Positions 1 to 5,213 of a stretch of DNA of 5,213 bases are shown here, in pieces. The stretch's first letter is position 1. Each line of letters starts with the position of its first letter. The translations under genes were made by a program, and so were the position numbers. The DNA is taken from assembly GCA_910588405.1 (NCBI GenBank), contig CAJUPT010000117.1, forward strand, positions 1 through 5,213. The letters run 5' to 3'. Under the pieces are notes generated by a model. The model was not told where the DNA came from. It was given only the letters and a program-made list of their open reading frames with translations, and made no database searches. The stretch is from an uncultured Lachnospiraceae bacterium (GTDB lineage: Bacteria > Bacillota > Clostridia > Lachnospirales > Lachnospiraceae).

Positions 1-24
1 GGTGTTCCCCCCGGCAGCTCATAT

Positions 25-83
25 AGAATACCACAGCTTTTTCTTCCTGTCAACACTTTTTTTCGACTTTTTTATCTTTTTTT
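25..83 (-). promoter_or_regulatory. Strong sigma-A-type promoter firing leftward, with phased A-tracts upstream
   Basis: On the minus strand there is a perfect -35 box TTGACA (53-48), exactly 17 bases of spacer, then a -10 box TATTCT (30-25, four of six consensus bases). Upstream of the -35 box lie three A-tracts on the same strand: A7 at 63-57, A6 at 73-68 and A7 at 83-77. Their centres are about 10 bp apart, one helical turn, which resembles an UP element or intrinsically curved DNA. The outermost tract overlaps the stop codon of the transporter gene. The expected start site is near position 18, so the transcript leaves the window almost at once; a G-rich run at 13-8 could be part of a ribosome binding site. 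The gene it serves is outside the window. No hairpin terminator separates it from the transporter gene. Confidence 0.6.
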
Positions 84-1839
84 ATTTCCATTTCTCCATA
101 AAAGAATATTTTGCGGCATAGGCCCTGTATTCCCGCTGAAAATCCTCGCTGTCGTTTCGGATACTGCGCAGTGATTCGTGGATATTCATATTGTTCTGTT
201 GCATATCGATCACACATCCGGCAATATTGGAACAGTGATCGGCGGCCCGTTCCAGGTCGGTCAGCAGATCCGACCACACGAAGCCTGCGCCGATGGAACA
301 GACGCCCTGCTGCAGCCGGAGAATATGGCGTGTGCGCATCTGCTCTTTCAGATGGTCGATTACCTGCTCCAGCGGTTCCACCATAAAAGCCGTTTTCGGA
401 TCGTCGGACAAAAAAGCGTCAAGGGATAATTCCATAATTTCATTGACCGCGGCCACAATCACCTTTAATTCGGACAGCGCCTCCTCCGTGAATTTAACCG
501 CCCTTCCCCGCATCTCCTCTGCCGACTCCAAAATATTCACCGCATGGTCGGAAATCCGTTCAAAATCTCCGATCAGCTTTAAAAGCATCGCCGCCTTCGC
601 GCTGTCAGGACTGCTGATCTGTCTTGCGCTTAATTTCACAAGATAGGTTCCAAGAATATCCTCATAATAATCGGTCTTTTCTTCTTTTAAGCGGACAGAC
701 TTCGCAAGTTCCAGGGAATAATCACGCAGGCAGACCATACTCTCCCTCAATGCGGACACGGCGGTCTTTGCCATATCCGCCGTCACCTCATTACAGCGCT
801 CCAAAGCGATGGAGGGCGCGGCAAGCAGACGCTCGTCCAGCTCCGGCTGGGCTTCCGGACGGTCAGCGTCGGGAATTAGCCGGTTTACCAGCTTTACCAG
901 CATTCCGGACAGCGGCAGCAGCAGAATCGTACATAATATATTGAAAACGGAGTGGGCCACGGCTATGCCGAACAGGGAAGCGGCCCCGTAAAGAAAGAAG
1001 GGATTCCAGATCATTTTGATCAGGCAGAAGACCGTGAGCCAGACTGCGGTGCCCGCAGTGTTAAAGGACAGATGCACCGCAGCGGCCCGCTTGGCGTTTT
1101 TATTGGCCCCGATCGAGGAAAGCATGGCTGTCACGCAGGTGCCGATATTCTGTCCCATGATAATCGGAATCGCCGCGCCGTAAGACACCTGCCCGGTAAC
1201 GGCCAGCGCCTGCAGAATGCCCACCGAAGCGGAACTGGACTGGATGACAGCCGTCAAAACTGTCCCCGCCAGCACCCCCAGCACCGGATTACGGAACATC
1301 AGAAAAAGATTTTGAAACCCGGGGATATCCCCCAGGCCGGAAACGGCTTCCGACATGGATTCCATACCGTACATCAGCGTGGCAAAGCCCAGCAGAATCA
1401 TTCCGGTATCCCTTTTTTTATCATTTTCCCGGAACATGTAAAATATAATGCCGATCAGAGCCAGCGCCGGCGTAAAAGAGGATGGCTTCAAAAGCTTTAC
1501 GAACAGATTGCCACTGTCGATTCCCGCAAGGCTCAGCACCCATGCCGTCACCGTAGTGCCGATATTGGCCCCCATAATCACATTGACGGCCTGTGAAAGG
1601 GTCATCAGACCGGAATTTACAAACCCCACTACCATAACCGTGGTCGCCGAAGAACTCTGAATCACCGCCGTAATGCCAAGTCCTGTCAAAAGGCCGACGG
1701 CTTTATTTGTGGTAAGCCTGCCAAGAAGGGCACGGAGGCTTCCCCCGGCCCGACGCTCTAGCGCCTGCCCCATCAGGCTCATGCCGAATAAAAACAGACT
1801 CAATCCCCCGACCAGCGCAAGTACGTTAAAAATATCCAT
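82..1839 (-). CDS. Na/Pi cotransporter family protein with C-terminal PhoU-like domain
   Basis: This is a complete 585-residue membrane protein of the bacterial Na+/phosphate cotransporter family (NptA/YjbB-like, SLC34-related), expected to move phosphate across the cytoplasmic membrane. The N-terminal half (about 1-330) is hydrophobic and contains the family's inverted duplication. QSSSA occurs at 61-65 and again at 200-204, each followed by an asparagine-glycine signature: GANIGTT at 90-96 and GQNIGTC at 229-235. The second half (about 345-575) is soluble and helical, with two PhoU-type motifs, DFERISDH and DLERAADH, which usually coordinate metal and regulate the transporter. The length is typical of the fused Na/Pi-PhoU type. 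The ATG at 1839-1837 is preceded by a purine-rich GGGAAAG about 10 bases upstream. The stop is TAA at 84-82. The gene is divergent from the hydrogenase sensor. Substrate is inferred from the family; phosphate efflux rather than uptake is possible, because some PhoU-fused members do that. Confidence 0.93.
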   Translation of the reverse strand: MDIFNVLALVGGLSLFLFGMSLMGQALERRAGGSLRALLGRLTTNKAVGLLTGLGITAVIQSSSATTVMVVGFVNSGLMTLSQAVNVIMGANIGTTVTAWVLSLAGIDSGNLFVKLLKPSSFTPALALIGIIFYMFRENDKKRDTGMILLGFATLMYGMESMSEAVSGLGDIPGFQNLFLMFRNPVLGVLAGTVLTAVIQSSSASVGILQALAVTGQVSYGAAIPIIMGQNIGTCVTAMLSSIGANKNAKRAAAVHLSFNTAGTAVWLTVFCLIKMIWNPFFLYGAASLFGIAVAHSVFNILCTILLLPLSGMLVKLVNRLIPDADRPEAQPELDERLLAAPSIALERCNEVTADMAKTAVSALRESMVCLRDYSLELAKSVRLKEEKTDYYEDILGTYLVKLSARQISSPDSAKAAMLLKLIGDFERISDHAVNILESAEEMRGRAVKFTEEALSELKVIVAAVNEIMELSLDAFLSDDPKTAFMVEPLEQVIDHLKEQMRTRHILRLQQGVCSIGAGFVWSDLLTDLERAADHCSNIAGCVIDMQQNNMNIHESLRSIRNDSEDFQREYRAYAAKYSFMEKWK

Positions 1840-1893
1840 TGGCTTCTTTCCCTTCCCGTATTATTCTCACAGTTTTCTGTCACGCTGATAAAA

Positions 1894-1921
1894 ATTATGC
1901 CCAGTTCCATTGGATTTTACA
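1894..1921 (-). promoter_or_regulatory. Weak candidate promoter for the Na/Pi transporter gene
   Basis: On the minus strand CATAAT (1899-1894) matches the -10 consensus at five of six bases. A poor -35 match, TGTAAA (1921-1916, three of six), lies 16 bases upstream. It would give a leader of about 50 bases before the start codon at 1839. No better pair was found in the divergent region, but the weak -35 box means the true promoter could differ or need an activator. Confidence 0.27.
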
Positions 1922-1947
1922 CGGAAGCCGCCAATGATTCCCGCCGG

Positions 1948-1957
1948 AGGAATTCCT
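1948..1957. promoter_or_regulatory. 10-bp perfect palindrome upstream of the hydrogenase-sensor promoter
   Basis: AGGAATTCCT is a perfect palindrome ending 13 bp before the -35 box of the plus-strand promoter and lying upstream of the candidate minus-strand promoter. The position would suit an activator or repressor site shared by the divergent genes. Ten-base palindromes also arise by chance, and I do not recognise it as the site of a known regulator. Confidence 0.2.
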
Positions 1958-1970
1958 GAAACAATCTGTC

Positions 1971-1998
1971 TTTACATCCCACAAAAACGTGCTATACT
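1971..1998 (+). promoter_or_regulatory. Sigma-A-type promoter for the hydrogenase-sensor/phosphatase operon
   Basis: TTTACA (1971-1976, five of six -35 bases) and TATACT (1993-1998, five of six -10 bases) are separated by 16 bp. Transcription would begin near 2005 and give a leader of roughly 175 nucleotides before the ATG at 2181. This is the best plus-strand promoter in the intergenic region. It places the hairpins that follow inside the 5' untranslated RNA rather than upstream of the promoter. Confidence 0.6.
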
Positions 1999-2016
1999 GG
2001 AATCGAAAAATGAATA

Positions 2017-2106
2017 AGAATCCTGCTTCGCAGGATTCTCCGCCTGCGGCGGGTCGCCCTGGCGACATTTTACCTTTCCGCCGCAGTGTGATCCTGCCCG
2101 GAGGGC
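2017..2106 (+). promoter_or_regulatory. Structured 5' leader: three abutting hairpins with alternative long-range pairing
   Basis: Three perfect inverted repeats follow each other with no spacer. Stem 1 is 10 bp, 2017-2026 with 2030-2039, around a TTC loop. Stem 2 is 5 bp, 2040-2044 with 2048-2052, around TGC. Stem 3 is 2053-2058 with 2061-2066, giving five stable pairs around a CCTG loop. A competing fold exists. GCAGGAT (2030-2036) is complementary to ATCCTGC (2091-2097), and CTGCGGCGG (2044-2052) is complementary to CCGCCGCAG (2078-2086), both nested around stem 3. The competing fold destroys stems 1 and 2 and covers two bases of the small GC hairpin at 2096-2106. The design resembles a cis-regulatory RNA, but a dispersed repeat element that happens to sit here is an equal alternative. 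I do not match it to a named riboswitch. Confidence 0.5.
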
Positions 2107-2111
2107 TTTTT
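2096..2111 (+). terminator. Weak terminator-like hairpin and T-run in the leader
   Basis: GCCC (2096-2099) pairs with GGGC (2103-2106) around a GGA loop and is followed directly by five T residues (2107-2111). Four base pairs is short for an efficient intrinsic terminator. It lies inside the probable leader of the hydrogenase-sensor operon, so it would act as an attenuator if active. Its first two bases are also part of the competing stem 2030-2036/2091-2097. Confidence 0.25.
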
Positions 2112-2150
2112 ATATCATAGGGAAGTTCATCGAACTTTCCTATGATATAA
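2110..2150. repeat. 19-bp near-perfect palindrome in the leader
   Basis: The left arm (2110-2128) and right arm (2132-2150) are complementary over 19 bp around an ATC loop. The single exception, G2122 against T2138, is a G-U wobble in RNA. The arms contain TATCATAGGGAAGTTC and GAACTTTCCTATGATA. It is AT-rich at the base and is not followed by a T-run on either strand, so it is not a standard terminator. It ends 16 bases before the ribosome binding site AAAGGA (2167-2172). It could be an RNA stability or regulatory hairpin, or a palindromic element repeated elsewhere in the genome; one window cannot tell these apart. Confidence 0.6.
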
Positions 2151-2180
2151 CAGAATTTAACAATAGAAAGGATCAATCCC

Positions 2181-3917
2181 ATGCGAGCGATTAATTTCAA
2201 ACCGACCCAGTGCAGCCATTGCTACCGGTGTGTACGGGTCTGCCAGGTCCGGGCGATCACGGTCAAAGACCAGCAGGCCCAGATTATGGAGGACTCCTGC
2301 ATTTTATGCGGCGACTGCCTGAACGAATGTCCCCAGGACGCCAAAACCTATGTCAGCGACCTGGAAAAAGTAAAAAAGTGGATTTCCCTGGAAATCCCCG
2401 TGGTTGTTTCCCTGGCCCCTTCCTATCACAGTCTGTTTTCTTACAAAAAACCAGGGCAGGTATTCAGCGCCCTGAAACGGCTGGGCTTTACCGCCGTGCG
2501 GGAAACCGCGGAAGGCGCCGCGCTAGTGACCAACGAATACCGGAAGCTTTTAGAGCAGAAAACCATGGCCAATATTATCACTACCTGCTGTCCCAGCGTA
2601 AACCTGCTGATCGAAACCTATTACCCTGCTCTGATTCCCTATCTGGCTCCCGTGATCTCTCCCATGACCGCCCACGCCCGGCTGCTGAAGCAGGAATACG
2701 GCCCGGATATCAAAGTGGTCTTCATCGGCCCCTGTATTTCCAAAAAAGCGGAGGCTTATGAAAATGACCCCCAAATGGATGTGGACGCCGTATTAAACTT
2801 CCACGAAGTAAAACAATGGCTCCGAAAGGAACAAATTTCCGTGAAAGCCTGCGATCCGCTGCCGCTGCCGGAACAGGGGCCCGGCGCCAACCGCCTCTAT
2901 CCGATCACTGGCGGCATCCTGACCTCCATCAACAGCTCAGACCAATGTTCCGGCATTCCGGAACGGGAAACCTACCGGAAATTCTCCGTGGACGGCGTGG
3001 CCAACTGTATCGATTTATGCGAGGACCTGCTGACCGGCGATCTGTCCCGCTGTTTTATCGAGATGAGCGCCTGCGAAGGCGGATGTATCCAGGGGCCGAT
3101 GACCGGCAAAGCCAAACTGGCCCGGTTCCGCTCCCGGGTGGAACTGGAAGAGGATGTAGAGCCCGTTCCCGCCGAGGACGCCCTGCTCCATTTTGACACG
3201 GAGCATTTCCCCATGTCCAGGGCCTTTCAGGACCTTTCCCCCAACAAGGCCATGCCCACGGAAGCCCAGATCCGGAAAATTCTGTCCAAAGTCGGAAAAT
3301 TTACCAAAGAGGATGAGCTTGACTGCGGCGCCTGCGGCTACCCCACCTGCCGGGAAAAAGCCATCGCCGTTTTCCAGGACAAAGCGGAGGCTTCCATGTG
3401 CATTCCTTATATCACGGAAAAAGCACAATCGCTGGCCAATCTGATTCTGGAGACCTCGCCGAACATGACCATTGTCGTAGACAGGGAATTGAAAATTCTG
3501 GAGTTTTCCAAGGCTGCGCAAAAGCATTTTCACCTGAATCACAAAGAAGCGCTGGAAACCTATCTGTTCCAGTTAATCGATACCGATGATTTTGAATGGG
3601 TATTTGAACAGAAACAATCGTTACATAATAAGAAGGTAAAATTTCCGGACTACGGCTTTACCGCTATCGTAAACCTGGTCTATATCAAAAAACATGACGC
3701 CGTGCTGGCGATTCTGATCGACATCACCAAAGAAGAAGAGCAGGCTATGGAAGATTATATGAAAAAGCTGGAAACCGTAGAGCTGGCGCAGAAGGTGATC
3801 GACAAGCAGATGACAGTGGTCCAGCAGATTGCCGGTCTTCTGGGAGAAACCACGGCGGAAACCAAGGTAACGCTGACCAATATGTGCAAAACATTGCTGG
3901 ACGAGGATGATGAGTAA
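2181..3917 (+). CDS. HydS-like sensory [FeFe]-hydrogenase with PAS domain
   Basis: This 578-residue cytoplasmic iron-sulfur protein probably senses H2 or redox state. Residues 11-51 form a two-[4Fe-4S] ferredoxin domain (Cys 11, 14, 17, 21 and 40, 43, 46, 50). Residues about 72-307 are the H-cluster domain. Its three cysteine motifs are TTCCP (Cys136-137), GPCISKK (Cys185, Lys188) and EMSACEGGC (Cys298, Cys302), so all four H-cluster ligands are present. Residues 382-407 are another Fe-S motif (Cys 382, 385, 390, 407) of the small four-cysteine FeS type. A PAS domain spans about 417-517. A helical tail ends in a conserved-looking LLGETTAETKVTL segment (553-565). This domain order is that of PAS-containing (group C type) sensory hydrogenases, not of bifurcating catalytic ones, which carry extra N-terminal [2Fe-2S] domains. 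Gly183 and Ser296 replace the two methionines of catalytic enzymes. The ATG follows AAAGGA by 8 bases. The phosphatase gene starts 37 bp downstream. Residual catalytic activity cannot be excluded. Confidence 0.9.
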   Translation: MRAINFKPTQCSHCYRCVRVCQVRAITVKDQQAQIMEDSCILCGDCLNECPQDAKTYVSDLEKVKKWISLEIPVVVSLAPSYHSLFSYKKPGQVFSALKRLGFTAVRETAEGAALVTNEYRKLLEQKTMANIITTCCPSVNLLIETYYPALIPYLAPVISPMTAHARLLKQEYGPDIKVVFIGPCISKKAEAYENDPQMDVDAVLNFHEVKQWLRKEQISVKACDPLPLPEQGPGANRLYPITGGILTSINSSDQCSGIPERETYRKFSVDGVANCIDLCEDLLTGDLSRCFIEMSACEGGCIQGPMTGKAKLARFRSRVELEEDVEPVPAEDALLHFDTEHFPMSRAFQDLSPNKAMPTEAQIRKILSKVGKFTKEDELDCGACGYPTCREKAIAVFQDKAEASMCIPYITEKAQSLANLILETSPNMTIVVDRELKILEFSKAAQKHFHLNHKEALETYLFQLIDTDDFEWVFEQKQSLHNKKVKFPDYGFTAIVNLVYIKKHDAVLAILIDITKEEEQAMEDYMKKLETVELAQKVIDKQMTVVQQIAGLLGETTAETKVTLTNMCKTLLDEDDE

Positions 3918-3954
3918 CTCTTGCGTATAAACCTGTGTCAGAAAGAAGAAAGCC

Positions 3955-5136
3955 ATGAATATCAATGTAGATGTTGCATATAAAAGCCTGAATAAAATGC
4001 ATGAAGAACTGTGCGGGGATAAAGTGGAAATCCTGCGCACCAAAGACTCCACAATCCTGATTTTGGCCGACGGCATGGGAAGCGGCGTAAAGGCGAATAT
4101 CCTGGCCACCCTTACCTCAAAAATCCTGGGCACCATGTTTTTAAACGGCGCCGATCTGGATTCCTGTGTGGAAACCGTCGCGAAAACTTTGCCAATCTGC
4201 CAGGAACGGCTGGTGGCCTATGCCACGTTCAGCATTCTCCAGGTATTTGACAGCGGAGAAGCTTATCTGGTGGAGTATGACAATCCATCCTGTATCTTTA
4301 TCAGAGACGGAGCGCTTGTGCCGATTCCTCAGAATACAAGGGAGATCGCCGGGAAACAGATTAACGAATATCGTTTCCAGGTCAGGCTGGGGGACGCTTT
4401 TGCCCTGCTCAGCGACGGAACCATTTATGCCGGCGCAGGCGACCTGATGAACCTTGACTGGACCTGGGACAATATGGCCGCCTACGCCCTGAAAACCGCC
4501 CGGATCACAAAATCCGCTTCAAGGCTGGCCACAATGCTCTGTCAGGCCTGCGACGATTTATATGAAGGCCATCCCGGCGACGACACCACCGTGGCCGTTA
4601 TGCGGATTACGGAGGTGAAAAAAGTAAAGCTGATGACCGGGCCGCCCCGCAGTAAAGAGGACGATGAAGCGGCAGTCCTCCGGCTGATGGAGGGAGATTC
4701 CTTACGCATCGTCTGCGGCGGAACCAGCGCCAAAATCGTCTCCCGGGTTCTGGGCAAAAAAATCACGGACGTAACGGACCAGACGCCGGACCCGGATATT
4801 CCCCCCATCTCCCATATCGACGGCATCGACCTGACCACGGAGGGCGTGCTGACCTTAAGCCGGACGCTGGCCTTACTGCGCCAGTATACGGATAACAACG
4901 GCGAAATGGAAGAAGACTATTTTCTGGAGCTGGACAAGGCCAACGGCGGCTCTATGGTGGCCAAAACGCTGCTGGAAGACTGCAGCGAGCTGGAAATCAT
5001 CCTGGGCACCGCCGTCAATGCCGCTTACCAGAACTCTGACCTGGCATTCAGCCTTCACTCAAGAAACCAGATTGCAAGGCAGTTAAAAAAGCTGATGGAA
5101 CAGCTGGGGAAAAGGGTGGCGGTAACGCGGTATTGA
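3955..5136 (+). CDS. SpoIIE-type PP2C serine/threonine phosphatase with extra C-terminal domain
   Basis: This 393-residue cytoplasmic protein probably removes phosphate from serine or threonine of a partner protein. Residues about 1-218 form a PP2C/SpoIIE catalytic domain. The metal-binding motifs are intact: CGD with Asp22, ADGMGSG with Asp39-Gly40, LSDG with Asp154, and HPGDDTTVAV with Asp209-Asp210. Residues about 222-393 are a second, soluble domain that I cannot name. It has a CGGTSAKIVSR motif near 254-264, a PPISHIDGIDLTTEGVLTL stretch at 283-301, and a helical end. No membrane segment is visible, unlike sporulation SpoIIE itself. The gene follows the hydrogenase sensor by 37 bp on the same strand, with a modest purine-rich site (AGAAGAAAG) before the ATG. 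The pair is therefore probably one operon in which the sensor controls the phosphatase. The substrate is not encoded here. The stop is TGA at 5134-5136. Confidence 0.88.
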   Translation: MNINVDVAYKSLNKMHEELCGDKVEILRTKDSTILILADGMGSGVKANILATLTSKILGTMFLNGADLDSCVETVAKTLPICQERLVAYATFSILQVFDSGEAYLVEYDNPSCIFIRDGALVPIPQNTREIAGKQINEYRFQVRLGDAFALLSDGTIYAGAGDLMNLDWTWDNMAAYALKTARITKSASRLATMLCQACDDLYEGHPGDDTTVAVMRITEVKKVKLMTGPPRSKEDDEAAVLRLMEGDSLRIVCGGTSAKIVSRVLGKKITDVTDQTPDPDIPPISHIDGIDLTTEGVLTLSRTLALLRQYTDNNGEMEEDYFLELDKANGGSMVAKTLLEDCSELEIILGTAVNAAYQNSDLAFSLHSRNQIARQLKKLMEQLGKRVAVTRY

Positions 5137-5213
5137 TATTATTATGTTATTTATTACTTTAAACCTCAAGCAAATTTTCAACCTATCTTTTCATATCTCG
5201 GCAAATGGCGATA
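5137..5213. other. AT-rich intergenic stretch after the phosphatase gene, no feature supported
   Basis: This segment is clearly more AT-rich than the genes. It holds no hairpin followed by a T-run, so there is no visible end to the operon within the window. The operon may continue to the right. An ATG at 5205-5207 lacks a ribosome binding site. On the minus strand all three frames are open from the edge for a short distance, so the tail of a convergent gene is possible but unproven. Confidence 0.5.

Noticed and set aside
1..24. Possible tRNA, SRP RNA or other stable RNA start on the minus strand after the strong promoter
   Set aside because: The visible bases do not fit a tRNA 5' end (no U at position 8 in the plausible register) and do not match the SRP RNA sequences I can recall. 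Too little sequence is present.
1321..1332. GGGGATATCCCC palindrome
   Set aside because: It lies within the transporter coding sequence, where the codons explain it. There is no sign of a regulatory role.
952..1596. 214-codon open frame on the plus strand inside the transporter gene
   Set aside because: It is antisense to a clearly conserved transporter gene, its composition (His, Arg, Gln rich) is that of a shadow frame, and no ribosome binding site or family motif was seen.
1895..2200. 101-codon open frame on the minus strand across the intergenic region
   Set aside because: It runs through the leader hairpins and the promoter, starts inside the sensor gene, and its product has no recognisable motif. 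It is best explained as a chance open frame.
3015..3542. 175-codon minus-strand open frame inside the sensor gene
   Set aside because: It lies opposite the H-cluster and Fe-S domains, whose reading is secured by their cysteine motifs. The antisense product shows no domain.
2181..3917. Catalytic, electron-bifurcating [FeFe]-hydrogenase subunit (HydA)
   Set aside because: There are no N-terminal [2Fe-2S] or His-ligated cluster domains, a PAS domain is present, and the pocket methionines are replaced by Gly183 and Ser296. No HydB or HydC type partner is in the window.
5205..5213. Start of a further plus-strand gene at the right edge
   Set aside because: Only three codons are visible, and no purine-rich ribosome binding site precedes the ATG.
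5178..5213. C-terminal end of a convergent minus-strand gene
   Set aside because: All three minus frames are open for a few codons from the edge and end in stops, which is expected by chance over so short a stretch. No terminator supports any of them.

Overview
The window looks like a chromosomal segment of an anaerobic Clostridia-type Firmicute, most likely a Lachnospiraceae-like gut fermenter. The evidence is purine-rich AGGA-type ribosome binding sites, clostridial-style sigma-A promoters, moderately high GC, and an H-cluster sensor protein of a kind typical of fermentative H2-metabolising clostridia. The family assignment is inference from style; no 16S or species marker is present.

Layout. 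Positions 1-81 hold no complete gene. They carry a strong-looking minus-strand promoter (consensus TTGACA, 17-bp spacer, phased A-tracts upstream) firing leftward out of the window. Positions 82-1839 (minus) encode a complete Na/Pi cotransporter-family protein with a C-terminal PhoU-like domain. Positions 1840-2180 are a 341-bp divergent intergenic region. It holds a weak candidate promoter for the transporter, a good plus-strand promoter (1971-1998), and a long structured leader made of abutting hairpins and a 19-bp palindrome. Positions 2181-3917 (plus) encode a HydS-like sensory [FeFe]-hydrogenase: two [4Fe-4S] clusters, an H-cluster domain, a further Fe-S domain, a PAS domain and a conserved tail. 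Positions 3955-5136 (plus) encode a SpoIIE/PP2C-type serine phosphatase with an extra C-terminal domain. Positions 5137-5213 are AT-rich, with no terminator or gene that can be supported.

How the parts work together. The hydrogenase-like protein and the phosphatase are 37 bp apart on one strand and almost certainly co-transcribed. The simplest reading is a redox/H2-sensing module. The H-cluster would sense H2 or redox state, pass electrons through the Fe-S chain to the PAS region, and thereby control a serine/threonine phosphatase. The phosphatase target (an anti-sigma antagonist, kinase or metabolic enzyme) is not in the window. The H-cluster cysteines are all present, but several residues of the catalytic pocket and proton path differ from those of fast catalytic hydrogenases, which favours sensing over bulk H2 turnover. 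The transporter is probably functionally unrelated and shares only the divergent control region.

The least explained parts are the leader at 2005-2180, which can form mutually exclusive folds, and the uncharacterised C-terminal domain of the phosphatase.
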